A DNA stretch of 64,000 nt from the NCBI GenBank assembly GCA_934271525.1, contig CAKQRL010000009.1, positions 1 through 64,000 on the forward strand. The letters run 5' to 3'. The stretch's first letter is position 1. Every line of letters starts with the position of its first letter. The DNA is from an uncultured Rhodocyclaceae bacterium (GTDB lineage: Bacteria > Pseudomonadota > Gammaproteobacteria > Burkholderiales > Rhodocyclaceae). A program made the position numbers and the translations under genes. Shown one piece after another: positions 43,428-52,269 of this stretch. The notes under the pieces are model-generated. The model was not told where the DNA came from and did no database searches. It saw only the letters and a program-made list of their open reading frames with translations.

Positions 43428-45281
43428 ATGAACGAAGAAAAACTACCCGAATTGAGCCAGTTGCGCGGTGAAGGCGTGAATTTTTATGTGGAAGAAACAG
43501 AGAACACCATCGCGCAGATGATTAACACTTCCATTGTGGAGTTTGCTTGGTTGTTGGCAATTATTGCCGCTCTTTTTGTTTTTTTTAAGTGGGTTATCAA
43601 AAAAGAAAATCGCCCCACGCACTTTTGGTTATGGGCAATTGCCGTGTTGGCAAGCGTGCCGATTTTCACCAACGGGCTTTTTTTGGTGGCGGATACCGAA
43701 TTTCATTTGATGCGCATTGACGCCATTTTTGAAGGCTTAAAAAACGGGCAATTTCCCGTGCGAATGTCTGGCATTTTTAATATGAACCACGCATTGCCGG
43801 TGAATATTTTTTACGGCGATTTGTTTTTGTATTTTCCAGCTGTGTTGCGATTTTTTGGCGTATCGCTTGGTTTGGCTTATAAATTTTTTGTTTTTGCCAT
43901 CAACCTTGCCGCTGTTTATGTGGCGCATTTTGCCTTTGTGCGCATTTTTCAAAAACGCACGCTCGCACTTGTTGTAACTTTGCTTTATATCACCGCGCAT
44001 TTTCGCTTGGCATCGTTTTATATGCGTTCTGCCGCAGGCGAATTTAGTGCGCAGGTTTTAATGCCATTGATTTTGTTGGCGTTTTGGCGTTTGTATGCGG
44101 TGCCAAAACCTGTTTTTGATACCAAAAACGTGATTTTTTTGGGCGTTGGCATAGCGTCAATGGTTTATGCGCATATGATTTCAACGCTTTTAACCTGCAT
44201 TCTTTTGGCAATTACCGCGCTGGTTTTTTATAAAAAAACATTTACTCTTGCCGTTTTAAAAACCTTTGCCGCAGGTGCGCTCTTGGCGCTTGCTTTATCT
44301 GCCGCTTTTTGGATTGCCTTTTTGGATTATTACTACAACACCTTCACCGAATTGCGCGCGCTTGCCACTTTTTATTCCGCCTTTATGCAAACCAATGGCA
44401 GTGATTTGTTGCATTTTTTCAATTTCTTTTCTTTTGGTGAAATGGCGCAAAGCAATTTTGCTATCACGCCCGGTTTTTGTTTGTTGTTCGGATTTTTTGC
44501 CGCTTTTTATGTGGTGTGTTTTCAAAAAACGCGCGCGCGTGTGCGCTTTGCCTTTGCGCTTTCTTTTTTGATTTTGTTTTTTTCCACATCGCTTTTTCCG
44601 TGGGATTTTGTTACTTCCTTCAAACCTTTTGCGTCTTTTGCGCAAATTCAAGTGCCGTGGCGATTTTTAAGTTTTGCCGTGTTGGTGTTGGCGCTGTTGG
44701 TTGGTTTTTTAATAGAAGAATTGTCAATAGATTGGCAAAAAAAAGCGATGGGCGGTGCCGTTTTGGCAACGTTATTTTCCATCGGTTTGCTTTATAGCGA
44801 TTACGCCACGCAATACCGCGCCAGCATTGTGCCAGATGCTTATGTGTTAAAAAATTTAACCGGTTCAAGCGACCCTGAAAAACGCAATTCCGGCCCGCAA
44901 TATATTCCCGCAGGAACGCAGTTGGATAACCTTTCTTATAGCCTTACTTTTCACAACGCTACTGGGCAATTTGCGGGCGAAAAAGACGTGAATTTGTTTT
45001 TGAAGATTGATTCGGTTCAAGGTGAAGATGCTTTTGTTGAAATCCCGCGTTTTCATTACCCGTATTTTTATGCTGTAACGCAAGAAATGCAGGTTTTAAA
45101 GACGCAAACGGGCACCAATAATTTAATGCGCATTATGTTGCCGCGTGATTTTAATGGTTCTATTGCCGTTTATTTTTCACCGCCAGCCTTGTGGCGTTTG
45201 GGCGAGGCAATCTCCATTTTGGCGGCGATTTTCTTGGGTGTTTTTGTTTTTAAATTGCGAAAATCCACGGTAAACGCTTAA
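43428..45281 (+). CDS. PTPS-related polytopic membrane protein 2
   Basis: 617 residues, a divergent paralogue of the genes on both sides. FHLMRIDAIFEGLKNGQFPVRMSG, VNIFYGDLFLYFPAVLR and the many hydrophobic helices are shared. The C-terminal soluble domain has FVEIPRFHYPYFYAV where paralogue 1 has the poly-G loop and VPRLFYPYYHAA. It has no homopolymer. It starts within the half-element that ends gene 1 and finishes with RKSTVNA from another. Likely function as for gene 1. Confidence 0.78.
   Translation: MNEEKLPELSQLRGEGVNFYVEETENTIAQMINTSIVEFAWLLAIIAALFVFFKWVIKKENRPTHFWLWAIAVLASVPIFTNGLFLVADTEFHLMRIDAIFEGLKNGQFPVRMSGIFNMNHALPVNIFYGDLFLYFPAVLRFFGVSLGLAYKFFVFAINLAAVYVAHFAFVRIFQKRTLALVVTLLYITAHFRLASFYMRSAAGEFSAQVLMPLILLAFWRLYAVPKPVFDTKNVIFLGVGIASMVYAHMISTLLTCILLAITALVFYKKTFTLAVLKTFAAGALLALALSAAFWIAFLDYYYNTFTELRALATFYSAFMQTNGSDLLHFFNFFSFGEMAQSNFAITPGFCLLFGFFAAFYVVCFQKTRARVRFAFALSFLILFFSTSLFPWDFVTSFKPFASFAQIQVPWRFLSFAVLVLALLVGFLIEELSIDWQKKAMGGAVLATLFSIGLLYSDYATQYRASIVPDAYVLKNLTGSSDPEKRNSGPQYIPAGTQLDNLSYSLTFHNATGQFAGEKDVNLFLKIDSVQGEDAFVEIPRFHYPYFYAVTQEMQVLKTQTGTNNLMRIMLPRDFNGSIAVYFSPPALWRLGEAISILAAIFLGVFVFKLRKSTVNA
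45264..45275 (+). repeat. Left half-element joining PTPS-related genes 2 and 3
   Basis: TCCACGGTAAAC with T7GA5 centre. It encodes the KSTVNA terminus; the next start is 40 bp into the element. Confidence 0.8.
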
Positions 45282-45302
45282 TTTTTTTGAAAAAGGCAAG
45301 CC

Positions 45303-47183
45303 ATGAACAACGATTTTGAATTGTTTAAAAACAAAATGTATCAGTTAGAAACAGAAGACTCCGCCGCGCAAATGGTGGCTGATTCTGTGGAGTCGCTTGT
45401 TTTTTTGCTGGGCATTATTGCCGCAGTTTTTTGTTTTTTTTATTTGTTGCCCAAGTTTTTTCCGCGTGCAGACAAAAGCACTTTGCGCCAAAACCACGCC
45501 ATTTTGTTTGGTATTGCCTTGCTTTCAAGTTTGCCGTTTTTATCCGAAGGCATTCATTTTGGCCACGATGCTTATTTTCATTTGATGCGCATTGACGCGA
45601 TTTTTGAAGGGCTAAAAAACGGGCAGTTTCCCGTGCGCCTTTCTGGCATTTTTAATTGGAACACGGGGCTACCGGTTAATGTTTTTTACGGCGATTACTT
45701 GCTTTATTTGCCCGCAGTTTTGCGGTTTTTTGATTTTTCGCTTTCGGCGGCTTACCAAATTTATGGTGTGTTCATTCAATTTTTAAGCACTTATGTTGCG
45801 TGGTTTTGCTTTTCGCGCATTTTTGCAGGACATCGCATTGTTGCGCTATTGACCACTGCCGCTTTAATCACAGCGCATTACCATTTGACTTCGGTTTATT
45901 TGCGCTTTGCCGTGGGCGAATACACCGCAATGGCTTTTTTTCCGTTGATTTTATTAGCTTTGTGGCGAATTTATGGCGTTGATTCTGCCAAACAAACCGC
46001 CCAATTTTATGCCGAAAAAACCGCCATCATTTTGGCGCTTGGCATCACGGGCTGCATCACTTCGCATATGATTTCCACCGCAATGACGATGCTTGCCATC
46101 TTTTTGTTGGCGTTGATTTTTTATAAAAAAACTTTTTCTTTTTCAACGCTCAAAACCTTTTTGCTTGGCGCGGTTTTAACACTTTTTTTATCTGCCGCAT
46201 TTTGGGTGCCTTTTTTGGATTTTTATTACAACGTTTTCACCGAACTGCGTGCCACGGGCAAGTTTTTTGTTTCCTTTTTGCAACCTTATGCCGTTGCCTT
46301 CGCGGAATATTTTGCTGTTTTTGGCGGTTGGGATTTGTTGCCACAAAAAGATGAGGCCGGCGTTTTGCCGCGCACGCCGGGTTTTGTTTTAATCACTGCA
46401 TTTTTGGTGGCAATTTTGTTGATGATTTTCAAAAAAGATAACCGCAAAATCCGTTTTGCTTTTTACTCGGCGCTGTTCTTTTTGTGGTTCGGCAGCAATT
46501 TGTTTCCGTGGGATTTTTTAACGAATTTTTCATTTTTTGCATGGCTTACCCACATTCAATTTGCGTGGCGTTTTTTAAGCATTGCCGTGTTGCTCTTGGC
46601 GTTGTTATTCGGTTTGTTGTTGTTGAATACGCCTGAACAACACCGCACACTTAGCTTTGCCTTTGCGGGTTTTGCGATGTTGCTTTCCACACTTTCTTTT
46701 TTTAGTGATTATGTGGAACACACCATTCCCAAAACCGTGGCGCACGCTTGGGGTTTGCCGCATTTAACGGGCGGTGCAACACAATTGCGCAATTCTTCTC
46801 CGCAATACACGCCGTTTGGCACGGAAATTGACGCACTCAACAACGACTTCACACCGCACAACGCCCAACTGCAATTTGTGCAAGAAAAAGGTTTAACGCT
46901 TTTGTTATTTGCCCAAGCAACGGGCGAAAATTCGGCAATTACCGTGCCGCGCGTTTTTTATCCTTATTACCACGCGGCAAGCGAATCGGGCGAGTTGGCA
47001 GTAGAAATTGCGGAAAATAATTTAACCAAAATCCTTTTGCCGCAGGGTTTTGCAGGCAAAGTGTTGTTTTATTTTTCGCCGCCGTGGTTTTGGCGCATGG
47101 CAGAAGTGGTGAGTTTTTTATCTTTTCTTTTGTTGGTTTTTGCCATTTTCAAAATCAAGCAAAAATCCACGGTGAACGGGTAA
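45303..47183 (+). CDS. PTPS-related polytopic membrane protein 3
   Basis: 626 residues, closest to paralogue 1. The N-terminal half shares MRIDAIFEGLKNGQFPVRLSG and VNVFYGDYLLYLPAVLR. The C-terminal part shares stretches that are nearly identical at DNA level (VPRVFYPYYHAASESGE and the terminal helix). A poly-G tract is absent, with ATGENSAITV in its place. It ends KQKSTVNG from a full element whose right arm sits just before the next start. Confidence 0.78.
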   Translation: MNNDFELFKNKMYQLETEDSAAQMVADSVESLVFLLGIIAAVFCFFYLLPKFFPRADKSTLRQNHAILFGIALLSSLPFLSEGIHFGHDAYFHLMRIDAIFEGLKNGQFPVRLSGIFNWNTGLPVNVFYGDYLLYLPAVLRFFDFSLSAAYQIYGVFIQFLSTYVAWFCFSRIFAGHRIVALLTTAALITAHYHLTSVYLRFAVGEYTAMAFFPLILLALWRIYGVDSAKQTAQFYAEKTAIILALGITGCITSHMISTAMTMLAIFLLALIFYKKTFSFSTLKTFLLGAVLTLFLSAAFWVPFLDFYYNVFTELRATGKFFVSFLQPYAVAFAEYFAVFGGWDLLPQKDEAGVLPRTPGFVLITAFLVAILLMIFKKDNRKIRFAFYSALFFLWFGSNLFPWDFLTNFSFFAWLTHIQFAWRFLSIAVLLLALLFGLLLLNTPEQHRTLSFAFAGFAMLLSTLSFFSDYVEHTIPKTVAHAWGLPHLTGGATQLRNSSPQYTPFGTEIDALNNDFTPHNAQLQFVQEKGLTLLLFAQATGENSAITVPRVFYPYYHAASESGELAVEIAENNLTKILLPQGFAGKVLFYFSPPWFWRMAEVVSFLSFLLLVFAIFKIKQKSTVNG

Positions 47184-47216
47184 AATTTTTCAAAATTTTT
47201 AAAGGTTGACCGTGGA
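47166..47216. repeat. 51-bp inverted element between PTPS-related gene 3 and the GT2 gene
   Basis: Left TCCACGGTGAAC, right GTTGACCGTGGA (G opposite G), exactly 51 bp. The GTGGA of the right arm lies 3–4 nt before the next ATG and may act as its Shine-Dalgarno. Confidence 0.85.
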
Positions 47217-47219
47217 AAA

Positions 47220-48176
47220 ATGAAAAAACTCACCCTTTGCGTGCCGTGTTTTAACGAAGAAGCGGCAATTCCAATATTTTTGGAAAAAACCTTGCCGATT
47301 GTGGAATCCTTAAAATTGGCAGGCAAAATCACCGATTTTGAATTGCTGTTTATTGATGATGGTTCTACCGACTCAACACTTTCTTTAATGCAACAAGCGG
47401 CAGATAAAAACCCAAAAATCCGCTTTATTTCTTTTTCCCGCAATTTTGGCAAAGAATCGGCAATCATCGCAGGCTTGAAAAAATCAAAAGGCGATTGGGT
47501 GGCGCTTTTGGATGTGGATTTGCAAGACCCGCCCGAATTGTTGCCGCAAATGTTGGAATGCGTTTTAAGCGGCAATTTTGATATGGCGGCAACGCGGCGC
47601 GTCACCCGCCAAAACGAGCCGATCGTGCGTTCTTTTTTTGCGCGGATTTTTTACAAAATCATCAATTTGTTTTCGGACATTCACATTGTTGATGGCGCAC
47701 GCGATTTCCGCTTAATGTCGCGCCAAGTGGTTGATTCTATTTTGGAATTATCTGAACGCAACCGTTTTTCCAAAGGCATTTTTGCTTGGGTTGGTTTTCG
47801 CACCCAATATTTTGAATTTGAGAATGTGGCGCGCTCGGCTGGCCAAACCAAGTGGAATTTTTTAAAACTCTTGCGTTATGCCTTGGATGGCATCACCGCT
47901 TTTTCTACCAAACCTTTGGCGTTTGCAAGCTATTTGGGGTTGGCTTCGGTTATTTTTGCCATTTTGTTTATTGCTTTTATTATTTTGCGCCGTTTGATTT
48001 TTGGCGACCCTGTGCAAGGTTGGGCAAGTTTGACTTGCATTATCGCTTTTATCGGCGGCATTCAGCTGATGTGTTTGGGCATTATCGGGCAGTATTTGGC
48101 AAAAACGTATATTGAAACCAAGCAGCGCCCGCTTTATTTTATTCAATGCGAATCGGACAACGATTTTCCACGGTAA
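47220..48176 (+). CDS. GT2 glycosyltransferase, bactoprenol-glucosyltransferase/DPM-like
   Basis: A 318-residue protein with a cytoplasmic GT-A domain (LCVPCFNEEAAIP, IDDGSTDSTL, DVDLQDPPELL) and two C-terminal membrane helices. SAGQTKWNFLKLLRYALDGI precedes the helices as in GtrB-type enzymes, which transfer glucose to undecaprenyl phosphate. Such lipid-linked sugars are used by GT-C enzymes, which fits the three polytopic proteins upstream. It ends DNDFPR from a repeat arm. Confidence 0.88.
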   Translation: MKKLTLCVPCFNEEAAIPIFLEKTLPIVESLKLAGKITDFELLFIDDGSTDSTLSLMQQAADKNPKIRFISFSRNFGKESAIIAGLKKSKGDWVALLDVDLQDPPELLPQMLECVLSGNFDMAATRRVTRQNEPIVRSFFARIFYKIINLFSDIHIVDGARDFRLMSRQVVDSILELSERNRFSKGIFAWVGFRTQYFEFENVARSAGQTKWNFLKLLRYALDGITAFSTKPLAFASYLGLASVIFAILFIAFIILRRLIFGDPVQGWASLTCIIAFIGGIQLMCLGIIGQYLAKTYIETKQRPLYFIQCESDNDFPR

Positions 48177-48178
48177 AC
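48167..48178 (+). repeat. Single element arm ending the GT2 gene
   Basis: TCCACGGTAAAC. It encodes the final Pro-Arg and TAA; the centre is missing and the next gene starts 8 bp later. Confidence 0.78.
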
Positions 48179-48185
48179 AACAAAA

Positions 48186-49403
48186 ATGTTTCAAAACGGT
48201 TTAGAAAATCTTTTAAAAGACAAAAAACGCTTGGATTTTTTGAAAACGCGGCGCGTTGGCTTGCTGGCGCACCCCGCATCGGTTGATAAAAATCTTAACC
48301 ACGCTTTGGATCTTTTGATTAAATCGGGCGTTGCCATTAGCGCCGCTTTTGGTCCGCAGCACGGCATTAAAGGCGAAAAGCAAGACAATATGATGGAGTC
48401 GGAAGATTTTATTGACCCGCACTACCACATTCCAATGTTTAGCCTTTACGGTGCGGCAGGGCGCCGCTTAACACCGCAAATGCTTGATTCTTTTGATATT
48501 TTATTGATTGACTTGCAAGATTTGGGTTGCCGCATTTACACCTTTTTAACCACGCTTTGTTACGCTTTGGAAGATTGCGCCGCAGCTGGTAAAAGCGTGT
48601 GGGTTTTGGATCGCCCAAACCCAGCGGGCAGAATGGTGGAAGGTTTAACGCTCAAACCCGCTTTTAAAAGTTTTGTTGGCGTTGATGAAATTCCAATGCG
48701 CCACGGCTTGACCTTGGGCGAATTTGCGCAATTTTATAAAAATCGCCATTCTTTAAATGTGGATTTACAAATCATCAAAATGCGCAATTATTGGGCGCTT
48801 GAAGCGTGGCCGAATCGCCCTTGGGTTAATCCAAGCCCCAATGCCGCAACGCTGAATATGGCGCGGGTTTACGGCGGCACGGTGTTTTTGGAAGGAACAA
48901 ATTTGTCAGAAGGTCGCGGCACCACGCGCCCTTTGGAATGCTTTGGCGCACCTGATTTAAACATTGAAAAAATATTCCAAACCATGAAAAAAATCGCCAA
49001 AAAATCGGCATTGATAAAATGGCAAAACGCCATCAACGGTGCACTTTGGCGGCAGTGTTTTTTTGAGCCGACCTTTCATAAGTTTTCAGGCAAACGTTGT
49101 GCGGGTTTTTTTATTCACACGGATTTTGCCGATTTTAATCCTCAACATTTTTCGCCGTGGCGGGCAATGGCACTCTTTTTTAAAGCCGTGAAAATTTGCC
49201 ATCCCGAATTTGCGCTGTTTCGCGACACGTCTTTTGTTTATGAATACGAACGCGGCAAATTGGCTTTTGATTTAATCTGCGGCTCTGAAATTTTGCGCGA
49301 ATGGTTGCTTGATTCGACCGCCACGCCACTTGATTTGGAGCCGCTTTTGCAAAGCGATGAATCCCATTGGCAAAACATTCAAAAAGAATTTTTGCTTTAT
49401 TAA
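48186..49403 (+). CDS. namZ: DUF1343 / NamZ-like exo-beta-N-acetylmuramidase
   Basis: 405 residues. RRVGLLAHPASVD, FGPQHGIKGEKQDNM, LIDLQDLGCRIYTFLTT and VLDRPNPAGRMVEG are family hallmarks of DUF1343, to which the exo-N-acetylmuramidase NamZ belongs. No signal peptide is seen, so it may act in the cytoplasm on imported muropeptides, consistent with ampD recycling, or have another role. It lies inside the surface-glycan operon. The family is clear; the substrate is inferred. Confidence 0.83.
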   Translation: MFQNGLENLLKDKKRLDFLKTRRVGLLAHPASVDKNLNHALDLLIKSGVAISAAFGPQHGIKGEKQDNMMESEDFIDPHYHIPMFSLYGAAGRRLTPQMLDSFDILLIDLQDLGCRIYTFLTTLCYALEDCAAAGKSVWVLDRPNPAGRMVEGLTLKPAFKSFVGVDEIPMRHGLTLGEFAQFYKNRHSLNVDLQIIKMRNYWALEAWPNRPWVNPSPNAATLNMARVYGGTVFLEGTNLSEGRGTTRPLECFGAPDLNIEKIFQTMKKIAKKSALIKWQNAINGALWRQCFFEPTFHKFSGKRCAGFFIHTDFADFNPQHFSPWRAMALFFKAVKICHPEFALFRDTSFVYEYERGKLAFDLICGSEILREWLLDSTATPLDLEPLLQSDESHWQNIQKEFLLY

Positions 49404-49405
49404 AA

Positions 49406-49417
49406 CCCACGGTAAAC
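49406..49417 (+). repeat. Left half-element before the LtaS-like gene
   Basis: CCCACGGTAAAC (one mismatch) with T7GA8 centre; the next ATG is at offset 34. Confidence 0.7.
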
Positions 49418-49438
49418 CGCTAATTTTTTTGAAAAAAA

Positions 49439-51235
49439 ATGAAACGCAAAACCTTTTTTTACGCTTTTCTTTTTGTGCTTTGCTTTTTTGCCATTGTGCT
49501 TTATTGGTTGGTTGAATATTTGCGCCGCTTTTTTGGCACTTCCGACTTGGAAACGGTGTTTTTCCACTTGAAATTTCCCATGTTAAACGCCGGCAGCACC
49601 GTGATTTTGAATTTTCTCAACACCGTTTTGTTGCCCAGCGTCCTTTTTACCACGGCAATTTTTGTTGCACCTCGCATTTTCAAAATGTTGTTGCGTTTGC
49701 CTTTGCAAAACAAATTATTCCAACGTTTTTTGTTTTTTCTTTTTGCCGCAATGCTGTGTGCCTTGTGGCAAGCGTGGTTTTATTTGTCGTTACCGGTTTT
49801 TGTTGTTATTGCGCTTTTTAGCTTTTTTTGGGTGGATATTGCCGCCGTTTTGCAACAAAGAAAAATAGCAACGCGTGCGGCACTCATCGCCCACTTGATT
49901 GTGATTGTTGGTGTGATTGGATTTTGCGGCCATTATGTTTCCAACAAATTCAACCTTTTGGAATTTATCAAAGCGCAATATGATTTTTCCGATTTTTATG
50001 AAAAAAATTATGTAAAGTTTGATGATTCCGCTTTAAAAGACTTCACACCCAAACAAAATTTGGTGGTGATTTTGGCTGAATCATTAACGCCAGCCATTCA
50101 CTGGGCATTGAATATACCAACAGAAAAAAAAGAAGTGGCAGCTAGATTAGAAGACCCAGCACTCCCAAACTTGCACAAAATTTTGCGCCAAAACTGGTTT
50201 TTTGAAGCAGAAAATGCGAAGGGGGGGGGGGGGTATGCTGGTTATGGCGGTTTAATCACGTTGATAAATACTTGGACGGTGGCAGGCTATGTTTCCCATT
50301 TGTGTGGTGTGCCTTTGCGAATGCCCATTGAAAGAACCGTTGCCCCGCGCGGCCCTTTTATGCAAAACGCGGAATGTGTGCCAGATATTTTTAAAAAAGC
50401 GGGTTATGCGCAAATTGCGGTAAGCGGCACGGATTGGCGATTTGCAGGGTTGAAGAATTTGTTTCAAACGCACGGTGTGAGCGTGCATGACTTGAAGTAT
50501 TTCCAAGCGCAAAAAATGCTGCCGCCCACATTGCGAAGCGAATTTATTGGGATTTCTCTTGTTGGCGGAAACTCTTTTGGCGTTGTTTTGCCAAAAGATG
50601 TGCAAGGTGCTGGCAACTGGGGAATTAACGACAAAACGCTTTTTAAACTTGCCAAACAAGAATTTTTGAATGCCACGCAAAAACAACAACCTTTTGTGAT
50701 GTATTTGGCAACCATGGATACGCACGGCGAACCTTTTGAAAAAGAAAATCTCTCCTGCCCAGATTTGCCCAACAGCCGCATTGGCACTTACCAATGCGCT
50801 GACCGTTTAATTGCTGATTTTGTGGATTTTATTTTGCAAAACTCCAAAAACACCAGCATTGTGATTTTGGGGGATCATTCGCCCATCGTGGTGATGAATG
50901 AACATTTGCGTTCTCTGGCGATTAATACCCTCACCACGCAAGAGCGCAATGAAATTAGAGATGGCAAAACAGACCAATATTTTGCGCCCGTCTACAACGC
51001 CTTTATTCATCCGCTTTTTGCCCAAACGGCAGAAAAAAGCCTAACCCACAATCGACAACTCACGCATTTTGATGTCGCCCCAATGTTGTTGGAATCGGTT
51101 GGCATTCGTTCAGATGCCTTTGCTTTGGGGCGCAACCCTTTGCGCGGCAAAACCTTGTTGGAAACAAGCTACCCTTATGAAGAATTTCAAAAAGAAATCA
51201 AACGGCGCAACCGTTTTTATGATGCGTTTTGGTAA
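49439..51235 (+). CDS. LtaS-like sulfatase-fold phosphotransferase, poly-G phase-variable
   Basis: 598 residues with about five N-terminal membrane helices (to about residue 170) and a periplasmic alkaline-phosphatase-superfamily domain. VVILAESLTP (metal Glu near 214), TWTVAGYVSHLCGVP (candidate nucleophile Thr near 280), MYLATMDTHGEPF and VILGDHSPIVV are visible. Relatives transfer phosphoglycerol or phosphoethanolamine to glycans or lipids. A 13-G tract encodes Gly 262–265, between the metal and nucleophile motifs, so slippage would abolish activity. Currently in frame (ON). Last gene of the operon. Confidence 0.85.
   Translation: MKRKTFFYAFLFVLCFFAIVLYWLVEYLRRFFGTSDLETVFFHLKFPMLNAGSTVILNFLNTVLLPSVLFTTAIFVAPRIFKMLLRLPLQNKLFQRFLFFLFAAMLCALWQAWFYLSLPVFVVIALFSFFWVDIAAVLQQRKIATRAALIAHLIVIVGVIGFCGHYVSNKFNLLEFIKAQYDFSDFYEKNYVKFDDSALKDFTPKQNLVVILAESLTPAIHWALNIPTEKKEVAARLEDPALPNLHKILRQNWFFEAENAKGGGGYAGYGGLITLINTWTVAGYVSHLCGVPLRMPIERTVAPRGPFMQNAECVPDIFKKAGYAQIAVSGTDWRFAGLKNLFQTHGVSVHDLKYFQAQKMLPPTLRSEFIGISLVGGNSFGVVLPKDVQGAGNWGINDKTLFKLAKQEFLNATQKQQPFVMYLATMDTHGEPFEKENLSCPDLPNSRIGTYQCADRLIADFVDFILQNSKNTSIVILGDHSPIVVMNEHLRSLAINTLTTQERNEIRDGKTDQYFAPVYNAFIHPLFAQTAEKSLTHNRQLTHFDVAPMLLESVGIRSDAFALGRNPLRGKTLLETSYPYEEFQKEIKRRNRFYDAFW
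50221..50233 (+). repeat. Homopolymeric tract of 13 G (in frame)
   Basis: It lies in the catalytic domain of the LtaS-like gene and encodes the end of Lys and four Gly. In-frame lengths are 10, 13 and 16. Confidence 0.92.
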
Positions 51236-51249
51236 AAAAAAATTAAAAA

Positions 51250-51300
51250 TCCACGGTAAACCGCCAATTTTTTTGAAAATTTTTTGGCGTTGACCGTGGA
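51250..51300. repeat. 51-bp inverted element between the LtaS-like and ZIP genes
   Basis: Left TCCACGGTAAAC, right GTTGACCGTGGA (mispaired variable base), exactly 51 bp. The stem is extended inward by CGCCAA/TTGGCG. Convergent genes. Confidence 0.85.
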
Positions 51301-51305
51301 TTTTT

Positions 51306-52115
51306 TTAATCTAAAAACAAAACCAACGCCGCCATTGCCAAAACACCAATTAAAAATCCCCAATGGCTTTTGAAGCGTTCAAAGGATGGTAGCATTTCGT
51401 GGAAAAACACCCACAGCATGGCGCTGCCCGCAAAGGCAAGGGCAGTTGGCAACAACAAGTTGCCCGAGCTTTCCAAAAACACATTCAAAACAACGCCCAA
51501 CAATGCGCCTGCCACTTCCACCCAACCGCTCAACAACGCCCAAAAAACTGCGCGGCCGCGCGGCATTCCAGCAGCGGTGAGCATTCCTGCCAACAGCGCG
51601 CCTTCGGGCAGGTTTTGCAAAGCAATACCCAAAGTGATGGCGGCATCATCAGATACGCCAACCGCCAAGCCTTCGGGCAGATTATGCAAGGCAAGTGCGC
51701 CGATAATTAAAAAAACGTTAATCGGCGTTTTGTTGGACAAATTTTCAATGTGTTCGTGCGGCGTGATGGCATCAATTTTTTGCATCACAAAAACGCCCAA
51801 AAACAAGGCGGCAAGCATTGCAACAGCAAGCTTGGGCAAAGGATTTTCTAAAAAAAGCAAACTTGATGGCAACAACAGCGAAAAAACAGCAGCGCCTGCC
51901 ATCATCCCGCCGGATATGCCCAAAAACAACGGGCTTTGATTGCTTTTTGTGAAAAATAAAAAAGGCAGTGCGCCCAAAACCGTTGCCGAACCAGTCAAAA
52001 AGCTAATGAATAAGGATTTTTGGGCAGAAAAGGGCAGAAGTTGCCAAAATTGCCAAAACCACAGCGAGAAAAAAATTATCGGTAAAAACCACGCCCAACG
52101 TTTGATGATTGCCAT
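51306..52115 (-). CDS. ZIP family metal transporter
   Basis: 269 residues with about eight membrane helices. The metal-path motifs HNLPEGLAVGV and LQNLPEGALLAG in consecutive helices are diagnostic of the ZIP/ZupT family, which imports Zn, Fe or Mn. The loop before them has TPHEHIE, a His-containing stretch. No Zur- or Fur-like operator was identified upstream. It is the last gene of a leftward block with the two small secreted proteins. Confidence 0.9.
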   Translation of the reverse strand: MAIIKRWAWFLPIIFFSLWFWQFWQLLPFSAQKSLFISFLTGSATVLGALPFLFFTKSNQSPLFLGISGGMMAGAAVFSLLLPSSLLFLENPLPKLAVAMLAALFLGVFVMQKIDAITPHEHIENLSNKTPINVFLIIGALALHNLPEGLAVGVSDDAAITLGIALQNLPEGALLAGMLTAAGMPRGRAVFWALLSGWVEVAGALLGVVLNVFLESSGNLLLPTALAFAGSAMLWVFFHEMLPSFERFKSHWGFLIGVLAMAALVLFLD

Positions 52116-52213
52116 TGTTGCCCTCGCTTTTTTTGATGTTTTTTAGAGTATAAAAAAGCGGGCGCGTTTTATCTAACTTGTTTTTTCAATCATTGCGATT
52201 GAAAAAAACAAAA

Positions 52214-52263
52214 TCCACGGTAAACGTGGATTTTTTTTCAAAAAAATCCGCGTTTACCGTGGA
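52214..52263. repeat. Inverted element downstream of the small secreted-protein genes
   Basis: Perfect arms with A/T pairing, 50 bp; an inner GTGGA/TCC-like extension is visible. Confidence 0.87.
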
Positions 52264-52269
52264 AAATGT

